Below, piece by piece: positions 1-5,208 of a stretch of 6,678 nt of DNA. Location: positions 1 through 6,678 of the forward strand of contig SPCO01000082.1 in NCBI GenBank assembly GCA_004525275.1, written 5' to 3'. Position numbers and translations under genes: made by a program. Within the stretch, counting starts at the first letter, position 1. Every line of letters begins with the position of its first letter. Origin of the DNA: Thermomicrobiales bacterium (lineage in GTDB: Bacteria; Chloroflexota; Limnocylindria; Limnocylindrales; CSP1-4). Below the pieces are notes generated by a model. It saw only the letters and a list, made by a program, of their open reading frames with translations. It had not been told where the DNA came from and searched no databases.

Positions 1-1
1 C

Positions 2-952
2 CCGGCCGCGCTCGCTGAGACAGAGGCGGTCCGGCAGTCCCTGGAGCAAATGGACGTGATCCACGGATTCATCGAGCGCTATCCGGAAACCTTTGCTCTT
101 GCGACGACCGCCGACGAGGTGGAGGCAGCGTTCGCGAGCGGTCGGATCGCGTCGCTTCTGGGGCTCGAGGGTGGCAGCATGATCGGGTCTTCGCTGCCGC
201 TGCTGCGTAACGCCTATGCACGCGGCGTGCGATACATGACCTTGACCCACTGGCTGACCACCCGCTGGGCAGATGCCGCGACCGACGGCCCACGATACGG
301 CGGCCTGACCGCATTCGGTCGCGAAGTCGTGCGCGAGATGAATCGGCTCGGCATGCTGGTGGATCTGAGTCACGTCTCGCCCGACACGATGGCGGCCGCC
401 CTGGACATCACCGAGGCCCCGGTCGTCTTCTCCCACTCGGGTGCGCTGGCGGTGTGCGACCATCCGCGCAACGTCCCGGACGAGATCCTTCGGCGGGTGA
501 CGGCGAACGGCGGCGTCGTGATGGCCGTCTTCCTGTCCGGGTTCGTCTCGCAGGGGTTCCGCGATCACGTTGCCGGAGCACAGGATGTCGACGCCGACGA
601 TCCGGCCGCGTGGGGAGCCTGGATTGCCGAGCACCCCTCTCCCAACGCGACCCTTGCGATGGTCGCCGACCACATCGACCACCTTCGTGACGTTGCCGGG
701 ATCGATCACGTCGGGATCGGCAGCGATTTCGATGGTGGCGAGCCGCTTCCCGAGGGTCTAGGGGATGTCTCGCGGTTCCCAGCGCTGCTCGGTGAACTGC
801 TCAGGCGGGGCTATTCGGATGACGACGTGCGGAAAGTGGCCGGTGGCAACGTGCTTCGAGTCCTGCGCCGTGCCGAAGCGATCGCGTCTCGACTCCAGGA
901 CGAGCGGGGGCCCTCAGAGGCAACGCTCGAGGAGCTGGACGGACCGGACTAA
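2..952 (+). CDS. Membrane dipeptidase (peptidase family M19), 5'-truncated by window edge
   Basis: Zinc-dependent dipeptidase of the renal/membrane dipeptidase (M19) family, which hydrolyses dipeptides. The frame is open from base 2 with no stop, and the Met at base 50 lies inside conserved sequence (QMDVIHGFIERYPETF), so the true start is upstream of the window. Visible active-site residues, numbered from that Met: bridging Glu40 in GLEGG, His108 in VDLSHVS, His129 in VFSHSGA, Arg140 in DHPRNVP and Asp226 in GIGSDFDGG. The spacings His108-His129 (21) and His129-Arg140 (11) equal those of human renal dipeptidase (198/219/230). The N-terminal His-x-Asp zinc pair is missing and should lie about 150 bases outside the window. 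An insertion of some 28 residues separates Arg140 from Asp226 compared with the human enzyme. No signal peptide can be judged. The gene ends with TAA and is convergent with the DUF5666 gene. Confidence 0.93.
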   Translation, partial: PAALAETEAVRQSLEQMDVIHGFIERYPETFALATTADEVEAAFASGRIASLLGLEGGSMIGSSLPLLRNAYARGVRYMTLTHWLTTRWADAATDGPRYGGLTAFGREVVREMNRLGMLVDLSHVSPDTMAAALDITEAPVVFSHSGALAVCDHPRNVPDEILRRVTANGGVVMAVFLSGFVSQGFRDHVAGAQDVDADDPAAWGAWIAEHPSPNATLAMVADHIDHLRDVAGIDHVGIGSDFDGGEPLPEGLGDVSRFPALLGELLRRGYSDDDVRKVAGGNVLRVLRRAEAIASRLQDERGPSEATLEELDGPD

Positions 953-953
953 C

Positions 954-1018
954 GTCGCCGGTCGCGGGTCGCCGGTCGCGGGTCGCCGGTCGCCGGTCGC
1001 CGGTCGCCCGGTCGCCAG
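954..1018. repeat. Heptamer tandem repeat, nine units of GTCGCSG type
   Basis: The repeat begins one base after the dipeptidase stop codon. Units read GTCGCCG, GTCGCGG, GTCGCCG, GTCGCGG, then three GTCGCCG, and finish with two 8-base variants (GTCGCCCG, GTCGCCAG). Variation is confined to position 6 and single-base insertions, as expected for slipped-strand expansion. A period of 7 is not a multiple of three, so a coding role is unlikely. Nothing in it resembles a CRISPR spacer or a known REP element. Confidence 0.9.
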
Positions 1019-1021
1019 GTT

Positions 1022-1051
1022 GGCAGCGGCATCGGCAGCGGCAGCGGCAGC
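1022..1051. repeat. Hexamer tandem repeat, five units of GGCAGC
   Basis: Five consecutive hexamers (GGCAGC, GGCATC, then three GGCAGC) lie three bases beyond the heptamer tract. Two adjacent simple repeats with different periods make this gap slippage-prone. No gene is visible in it. Confidence 0.8.
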
Positions 1052-1070
1052 GACGATGTGGGCTGCCGAG

Positions 1071-1132
1071 ACCGATGGCACGACCGGCGTCAACGGCCCA
1101 GCCGTCGAAACCGGTCGCACTCACGCATCGGT
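1071..1132. terminator. Nested inverted repeat (three tiers) in convergent gap; possible bidirectional terminator
   Basis: Three perfect inverted repeats are nested about one centre. ACCGATG (1071-1077) pairs with CATCGGT (1126-1132). CGACCGG (1081-1087) pairs with CCGGTCG (1111-1117). ACGGC (1093-1097) pairs with GCCGT (1101-1105) around a CCA loop. Together they give 19 mostly G-C pairs with an asymmetric 3/8-base internal loop between the outer tiers. The position between two converging genes suits a terminator working in both directions. There is no T-run on either side, so it is not a classical intrinsic terminator. Confidence 0.45.
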
Positions 1133-1146
1133 GAGGGGTGGGTCGA

Positions 1147-2013
1147 TCAGCCCGCCGGGTTGGACGGGGCCGGGCCATCGTCCGGAGGCAGATTGTCCAG
1201 GAACCCCGGCTTGCCCTCGAGATGCGGTCCACCTCGCCCGCCAAATCGGCCGGAGTGGACGTCGGTCGCATCGAGCGATCCGTCCGCCCGTTGGGTGCCC
1301 TGGGCGACGATGAACGAGTCGACGGCGAGATCCGAGAGCGCGCCGGCCGCGCCATTCACCTGGTAGGTGGTGTCGCCATCAACGTGGACCGTGCTGGTCG
1401 TACCGCCCCGCGTAGTGATGGTCAGGGTGTTGCCATCGATCGCGCTGATCTGCCCGACCATCGTCGGCAGGACGACGACGATCCTGGTCACGGAATAGGT
1501 CCCGTCATCGGCCCGTTCCTGGGCGAATCGAACCTGGTCACCGACCTCGAGGTCGCTCGATGTGATCGTCGCGCCGCCCTTGGTGATCTCCGTGCTGCTT
1601 GTCACCGAGATCGTCCGACTCCAGCCGTCGGCCGTTTCGAGCGAGACGTTCGAGCCGTTGATCGCGCTGATCGTGATCTCCCGGAAGCCGACGCCGATCC
1701 CGCCGCGGAAGGCGCGGCCCTCGAGCCCGAGCTGACCGAGCGGACCGGCACGCCCATCTCGCCACGGACCCAGCCGGCCTGGATCGCCATCGGCATCGGG
1801 CGCCGAAGTCCCGGCCGGGGCCGTCGGATCGGCTCCTGTGGTCGGACTTGGTGACGCGCCCATCGCCGCGAACGCCCCGACCGCAACGAGCATGGCGGAC
1901 CCGACGAGGATCCCGGCGCGCATCGCCATCGATGGCCGACTCGGTGTCGGAGTGGATTCGTGGACAGCGACCTCGTTGGTCTCGGGAGCGGGGTTCATCT
2001 TCGACGCGGTCAT
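1147..2013 (-). CDS. Membrane-anchored protein with two DUF5666-like repeats
   Basis: A 288-residue protein of unknown function. Residues 1-32 are a polar, Pro/Thr-rich cytoplasmic tail. Residues 33-51 (AGILVGSAMLVAVGAFAAM) form one hydrophobic segment, a membrane anchor or uncleaved signal. Residues 54-78 are a Pro/Ala/Thr/Asp linker, followed by a Gly/Arg-rich stretch (79-109). Two similar beta-rich units follow, about 113-180 (ITISAINGSNVSLETADG, then VGDQVRF) and 186-255 (VGQISAIDGNTLTITTRGG). This pattern fits DUF5666, a small beta-barrel domain found in extracytoplasmic proteins. The C-terminal tail is again Gly-rich (GRFGGRGG) and Pro-rich. The open frame extends upstream to 2394. I chose the ATG at 2013 because GAGAGG lies six bases before it and the anchor then sits near the N-terminus; the extra upstream frame overlaps the divergent gene. 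Only three lysines occur. Family assignment is by pattern from memory. Confidence 0.78.
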   Translation of the reverse strand: MTASKMNPAPETNEVAVHESTPTPSRPSMAMRAGILVGSAMLVAVGAFAAMGASPSPTTGADPTAPAGTSAPDADGDPGRLGPWRDGRAGPLGQLGLEGRAFRGGIGVGFREITISAINGSNVSLETADGWSRTISVTSSTEITKGGATITSSDLEVGDQVRFAQERADDGTYSVTRIVVVLPTMVGQISAIDGNTLTITTRGGTTSTVHVDGDTTYQVNGAAGALSDLAVDSFIVAQGTQRADGSLDATDVHSGRFGGRGGPHLEGKPGFLDNLPPDDGPAPSNPAG

Positions 2014-2019
2014 GGTCGG

Positions 2020-2025
2020 CCTCTC
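2020..2025 (-). promoter_or_regulatory. Ribosome binding site deciding the DUF5666 gene start
   Basis: On the minus strand this reads GAGAGG, six bases before the ATG at 2013. It supports that start over the upstream in-frame codons. Confidence 0.6.
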
Positions 2026-2111
2026 GCTATGGGTTATCAACGTGGATCGAGTGTCTCGCCCGTTTCTTCGAGCCTTCTGAGATGAGGGCCCGCGCTGGCT
2101 GGAACCCTTTG

Positions 2112-2142
2112 GGCCGGCCGGGAAGTACGATGTCGGCCGGCC
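2112..2142. promoter_or_regulatory. 9-bp perfect inverted repeat (two GGCCGGCC copies) in divergent gap; possible operator or leader hairpin
   Basis: GGCCGGCCG (2112-2120) pairs perfectly with CGGCCGGCC (2134-2142) around a 13-base loop, GGAAGTACGATGT. Each arm contains the self-complementary octamer GGCCGGCC. It lies in the gap between the divergent DUF5666 and propeller genes, about 40 bases before the propeller start. The loop contains a -10-like hexamer. This could be a repressor site over the promoter or a hairpin in the mRNA leader; the sequence does not decide between them. Confidence 0.4.
2126..2131 (+). promoter_or_regulatory. Possible -10 hexamer (TACGAT) for the propeller/MoaD pair
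   Basis: TACGAT fits the TAnnnT core and would place a transcription start near 2138, about 45 bases before the ATG at 2183. No convincing -35 hexamer is seen 16-18 bases upstream, so the call is weak. Confidence 0.22.
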
Positions 2143-2182
2143 TCGATCCAGCACCGGGAGACGCATGCGGGGGTGGTATCCG

Positions 2183-3262
2183 ATGACCCGAGTCCAGCTG
2201 CTCGTCGGCACGAAGAAGGGCGCATTCATCTTCGAGAGCGACCCTGCGCGAACCGAATGGTCCCAGCGCGGCCCGTTGTGTGAGGGCTGGCCGGTCCACG
2301 ACCTCATCGTCGAGCCCGATACGGGCGCGATCCTCGCGGCGGCCGGAAGCGAATGGTATGGCCCGGCGGTCTGGCGGTCCGCAGACGGCGGCACGACATG
2401 GACCCATTCGTCGGCCGGCCTGACCTACGGTGACGAGGCCGACGCGATCAAGACGGTCTGGTCCCTCGCGACAACGCCCGATGGCGGCGTCCTTGCCGGA
2501 GTCGAGCCCGCCGGGCTCTTCCGCAGCGATGACCGCGGCGCGAACTGGCGCCATGTCGAGGCACTGACCGCTCACCCGACTCGACCGACCTGGGAGCCCG
2601 GTGCCGGTGGGCTCATCCTGCACACGATCGTCCCCCACCCGACCGACACCGAGCGGACCTGGATCGGGATCTCAGCCGTCGGCGTCTTCGAGACACGCGA
2701 TGGCGGCGCGTCCTGGGAGCCGCGCAACGTCGGTGTTCGGGCCGAATTCAACCCTGAGAACCGGTTCCCGGTGACCGGCCAATGCGTCCACAAGTTCGCG
2801 ATGGCCGCCGGTCAGCCGGAAACGCTGTACCAGCGCAACCACTGCGGCGTCTATCGATCCGACGACGGCTCCGAGACCTGGCAGGAGGTCACCGGCGACC
2901 TGCCCAGCGACTTCGGCTTCCCGCTGGTGGCTCACCCGCGCGACCCTGACACGTGCTGGCTTATCCCGCTCAATGGAGCTGACCTGGGTCGCTACGTGCC
3001 GGACGCGCAGGCTGCTGTCTGGCGGACGCATGATCGGGGGGCGTCGTGGATCCGGGCCGGCGCAGGGTTGCCGCAGAAGAACGCCTACCTGTCCGTCCTC
3101 CGCGAGGCGATGGCTCGCGACACGCTAGATCCGGTCGGGATCACGTTCGGGACCGCTAACGGTCAGCTGTGGAATAGCTCCGACGAGGGGCTGACGTGGC
3201 GGATGATCACCGACACGCTCCCCGAGATCTGGGCCGTCGAGGCCAACGTCCTGGAGGACTAG
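2183..3262 (+). CDS. Cytosolic BNR/Asp-box beta-propeller protein (sialidase/Vps10-like fold, function unknown)
   Basis: A 359-residue protein with six Asp-box motifs (S/T-x-D-x-G-x-x-W): 66-73 SADGGTTW, 115-122 SDDRGANW, 171-178 TRDGGASW, 226-233 SDDGSETW, 282-289 THDRGASW and 332-339 SSDEGLTW. The 49-56 residue spacing indicates a six-bladed or similar beta-propeller. Such proteins are often auto-annotated as exo-alpha-sialidase or glycosyl hydrolase. I see no signal peptide: it starts MTRVQLLVGTKKGAF, so it is probably cytosolic, and I see no sialidase arginine triad that I could assign. The motif QRNHCGVYRSDDG (217-229) and the block around LPQKNAYLSVLREAM look like signatures of a subfamily rather than of secreted sialidases. 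I prefer the ATG at 2183, where related proteins begin, with GGGGG/GGTGG before it. An in-frame ATG at 2165, preceded by GGGAG, would add six residues. A MoaD/ThiS gene starts three bases after the stop, so the two are almost surely co-transcribed. Confidence 0.87.
   Translation: MTRVQLLVGTKKGAFIFESDPARTEWSQRGPLCEGWPVHDLIVEPDTGAILAAAGSEWYGPAVWRSADGGTTWTHSSAGLTYGDEADAIKTVWSLATTPDGGVLAGVEPAGLFRSDDRGANWRHVEALTAHPTRPTWEPGAGGLILHTIVPHPTDTERTWIGISAVGVFETRDGGASWEPRNVGVRAEFNPENRFPVTGQCVHKFAMAAGQPETLYQRNHCGVYRSDDGSETWQEVTGDLPSDFGFPLVAHPRDPDTCWLIPLNGADLGRYVPDAQAAVWRTHDRGASWIRAGAGLPQKNAYLSVLREAMARDTLDPVGITFGTANGQLWNSSDEGLTWRMITDTLPEIWAVEANVLED
3253..3257 (+). promoter_or_regulatory. Ribosome binding site of the MoaD/ThiS gene inside the preceding gene
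   Basis: GGAGG lies within the last codons of the propeller gene, eight bases before the ATG at 3266. This supports the short start and coupled translation of the pair. Confidence 0.7.
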
Positions 3263-3265
3263 GCG

Positions 3266-3535
3266 ATGGCCGCCGTTCTCCTGCCCCGCTCACTCCTGGC
3301 GTTGTTTCCTGGAGTCGGGAAGCGCCACGACGTGCCCGGAGCGACGGTCGGCGCGCTCATCGATAGCCTTGACACGACCGTGCCTGGGATGCGCGATCGG
3401 CTGGTCGAGGCGGGTCCCCGACTGCGTCGGCACATCAACGTCTTCGTCGACGGCGAACCGGCGACGCTCGAGTCCGCGGTCAGCGCTGCGTCGGTCGTGC
3501 ACATCATCCCGGCCGTGTCGGGAGGGGCTCGCTAA
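3266..3535 (+). CDS. MoaD/ThiS-family ubiquitin-like sulfur-carrier-type protein
   Basis: An 89-residue protein with a beta-grasp (ubiquitin-like) fold of the MoaD/ThiS type. The family carries sulfur as a C-terminal Gly-Gly thiocarboxylate after activation by an E1-like adenylyltransferase. Visible features are RRHINVFVDGE (residues 54-64, the usual beta-strand with R-x-x-N-V-F-V) and the C-terminus HIIPAVSGGAR. The Gly-Gly is at 86-87, followed by Ala-Arg, so it is not the free terminus. The usual DGDEV-type turn before HIIP is replaced by SAASVV. In known systems (QbsE, trimmed by QbsD) a two-residue tail is removed by a JAMM protease before activation; none is encoded here. It sits three bases after the propeller gene, apart from the Moco-type fusion farther right, which argues for a role other than molybdopterin synthesis. 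It resembles CysO-like carriers as well as MoaD. The partner and substrate cannot be told from this window. Confidence 0.83.
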   Translation: MAAVLLPRSLLALFPGVGKRHDVPGATVGALIDSLDTTVPGMRDRLVEAGPRLRRHINVFVDGEPATLESAVSAASVVHIIPAVSGGAR

Positions 3536-3545
3536 GCGCGAGAGG

Positions 3546-3561
3546 AGCGCGTCCGCGCGCT
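3546..3561. terminator. Short GC stem-loop between converging genes, possible terminator
   Basis: AGCGCG (3546-3551) and CGCGCT (3556-3561) form a perfect 6-bp stem closed by a TCCG tetraloop, just after the MoaD/ThiS stop. The first arm can alternatively be replaced by an identical AGCGCG at 3535-3540. No T-run follows. The 68-base gap (3536-3603) also holds the palindrome GCCCGGGC at 3585-3592, which cannot form a loop efficiently. Confidence 0.35.
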
Positions 3562-3603
3562 GCGGTGCAGTTGTTGAACTGGCCGCCCGGGCCGCCGCTC
3601 AGA

Positions 3604-5175
3604 TCAGTCGAACCAGCCGAAGGGATCGAACGGATCGGTCCGCTCGGCCACGGAGTCCCAGCCCGGACCCTGACTGCTCCCGAGACTGGGCGAATCGCCC
3701 GCGACTGCGCGCCAGCCCGTGTCGGCGAGCCGCTCCAGCGTGGCGAGGGCCGCGGCGACCATCCCGTTGGCGTGATCGAGCGCCACGCCGGTCAGCTCGC
3801 CGGGCCGCGTCGCGCCTGCCACTTCCGACGCGAGCGTGGCCGCACTCCGAGCCGCCGCCAGGGTCACCGCGTCATCCGCCCGTCTGCGCGGGGCCCGGAC
3901 GACCATGGCGACGTCACCGGCATGGACGGCCGCTGCCGCCTGGATCCACGGCCACGCCCGGAAACGGGCGCCGTCGCCACCGGGCTCAACGAACGCGAAC
4001 GGATGGCCGGGAAAGAGCGCGCGTCGTACGGAAACTTCGGCGATCGCTCGCGCGCCCGGATGGGACTCGTCGATAAGCCACGGGGGCAGCCCGCCAACGA
4101 TGATCTGGGCGGCATCGAGGCCGTCCGCCCGGGCCAGACCGACGCCGAGCAGTTGAAGCGCGATGGCGCGTCCCGCGCGGGTGGAAGGGTCGGACGGTAT
4201 CCCGCTCGACATGTCCGGAGCCACGACGAGCGGGCCAGCTCCGACCAGCACGTTCGTCCCAGCCCGGCGCGCCAGACGGTGCGCGAAGGCATGATCGGCA
4301 AGTGCCCGTTCGGGCTCGACGCTCTCCGACACGATCTCAGCCATCGCGTCCGATTCGACGATGTCGATCCGCTCGAATGCCGCGACCGCGGCCCCATCCG
4401 GAGCGCCCAGCGCCGGAACGGACGCCGCCAGCCGCATGTAGCCATGGCGCTCGGCGGCTGCTTGGTCGATCGCCTCGCGCAGCCTCGTCAATGCGCGCCG
4501 GCTGCCGGTCGGGACAGGCTCGGATCGGGTCGGATCGGTGTCCTCGTTCGGCTGCCACTCCCGGGCCGTCCGGCCGGCATCGGTCAGGCGCTCCGCGAGC
4601 TCGCGCCCGATCGGCACCTCGATCCTGACACAGTCGAGGCCGGCGCCGATCAAGTCCGTCGCCTCGTCGATGGCATCCTCGATCTCTGGCTCTCGCAGGG
4701 TCGTCGCCAGCCACGGACGAGGCGCATCGCCAAGGACGTCCATCGTCTCTCGTCGAACGGTGCGTTCGGCGTCGATCCGGGCCAGGGCGGTCGCCGCCAG
4801 GCGGCGCGCTTCGACCTCTGCGACGGCTCGCCGGTCGGGCTCGCGCAGGAGCTCCACTTCGAGAGCCAGGTCGACCGACCCTGTCGCGATGTCCAACGCC
4901 AGCTGGTGCGGCTCGACGTCGTACTCGAGCAGGGCCATGGCGAATGGCAAGGCGATCCCGGTCGCCAGACCGCCAGGATCGCCCGCCAGCCAGCGGTCGA
5001 CCGTCGCGCCTCCCAGGGGACGGCCAGCCGCGTCGACCCCGTCGACCCCGAACAACCGGAGGATCGCTCGTTCCTGGCCTCGCGTCGTCGAAGCTCGGGC
5101 TCGAGCGCCCCATGCGCCAGTCAGCGCGTCCGCTCGAGCCACTAGTCCGTCGAGGTTCCGCCAATCAGCAGTCAT
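3604..5175 (-). CDS. Lysine 5,6-aminomutase alpha-subunit-like protein (KamD family, divergent)
   Basis: A 523-residue, probably TIM-barrel protein. Residues 36-60 (ERAILRLFGVDGVD, then GRPLGGATVD) and the following GGLATGIALPFAMALLEYDV match the N-terminal region of lysine 5,6-aminomutase alpha subunits (RTVLRLLGIDGVD and a GGAAYWIGNAMLE-like stretch). Further similar points are VLGDAPRPW (147-155), RALTRLREAIDQ (227-238), FERIDIVESDAM (267-278) and RRALFPGHPF (384-393). The known enzyme moves the amino group of lysine or beta-lysine using PLP and adenosylcobalamin; its partner KamE carries the B12 site and PLP-binding lysine. No KamE lies next to this gene. The protein contains no lysine and one cysteine (Cys182). 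In my by-memory alignment, catalytic positions of the clostridial enzyme appear changed, so the substrate or even the activity may differ. The tail beyond about 490 is Gly/Ser/Pro-rich, ending WDSV-AERTDPFDPFGWFD. The start ATG follows GGGGGC and lies 33 bases after the MoaD-MoaE stop. The similarity is from memory, not from a search. Confidence 0.65.
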   Translation of the reverse strand: MTADWRNLDGLVARADALTGAWGARARASTTRGQERAILRLFGVDGVDAAGRPLGGATVDRWLAGDPGGLATGIALPFAMALLEYDVEPHQLALDIATGSVDLALEVELLREPDRRAVAEVEARRLAATALARIDAERTVRRETMDVLGDAPRPWLATTLREPEIEDAIDEATDLIGAGLDCVRIEVPIGRELAERLTDAGRTAREWQPNEDTDPTRSEPVPTGSRRALTRLREAIDQAAAERHGYMRLAASVPALGAPDGAAVAAFERIDIVESDAMAEIVSESVEPERALADHAFAHRLARRAGTNVLVGAGPLVVAPDMSSGIPSDPSTRAGRAIALQLLGVGLARADGLDAAQIIVGGLPPWLIDESHPGARAIAEVSVRRALFPGHPFAFVEPGGDGARFRAWPWIQAAAAVHAGDVAMVVRAPRRRADDAVTLAAARSAATLASEVAGATRPGELTGVALDHANGMVAAALATLERLADTGWRAVAGDSPSLGSSQGPGWDSVAERTDPFDPFGWFD

Positions 5176-5208
5176 GAATCAGCCCCCAGTCGATGTTCTG
5201 CCAGACCG

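Noticed and set aside
1138..1854. 238-codon + strand frame across the DUF5666 gene
   Set aside because: An antisense shadow: no domain pattern or suitable ribosome binding site, and the minus strand reading has a clean membrane segment and repeated domain.
2014..2110. Minus strand promoter for the DUF5666 gene
   Set aside because: AT-rich points such as TTGATAAC near 2033-2040 were examined, but no pair of -35 and -10 boxes with acceptable spacing was found.
2014..2394. N-terminal extension of the DUF5666 frame by 127 codons
   Set aside because: The extension would overlap the divergent propeller gene by about 200 bases, is low-complexity in character, and would bury the membrane anchor. 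The ATG at 2013 has a ribosome binding site.
2027..2638. 203-codon minus strand frame opposite the propeller start
   Set aside because: It overlaps a well-supported Asp-box gene and shows no motif.
5028..5050. Tandem GTCGACCCC copies
   Set aside because: They encode the repeated Gly-Val-Asp of the conserved GVDGVD motif in the aminomutase-like protein, so coding explains them.
3565..5145. 526-codon open frame on the + strand lying opposite almost the whole aminomutase-like gene
   Set aside because: Its translation is Arg/Pro/Gly-rich without recognisable motifs, while the minus strand frame carries family-like motifs. Long antisense frames are usual in high-GC coding DNA.
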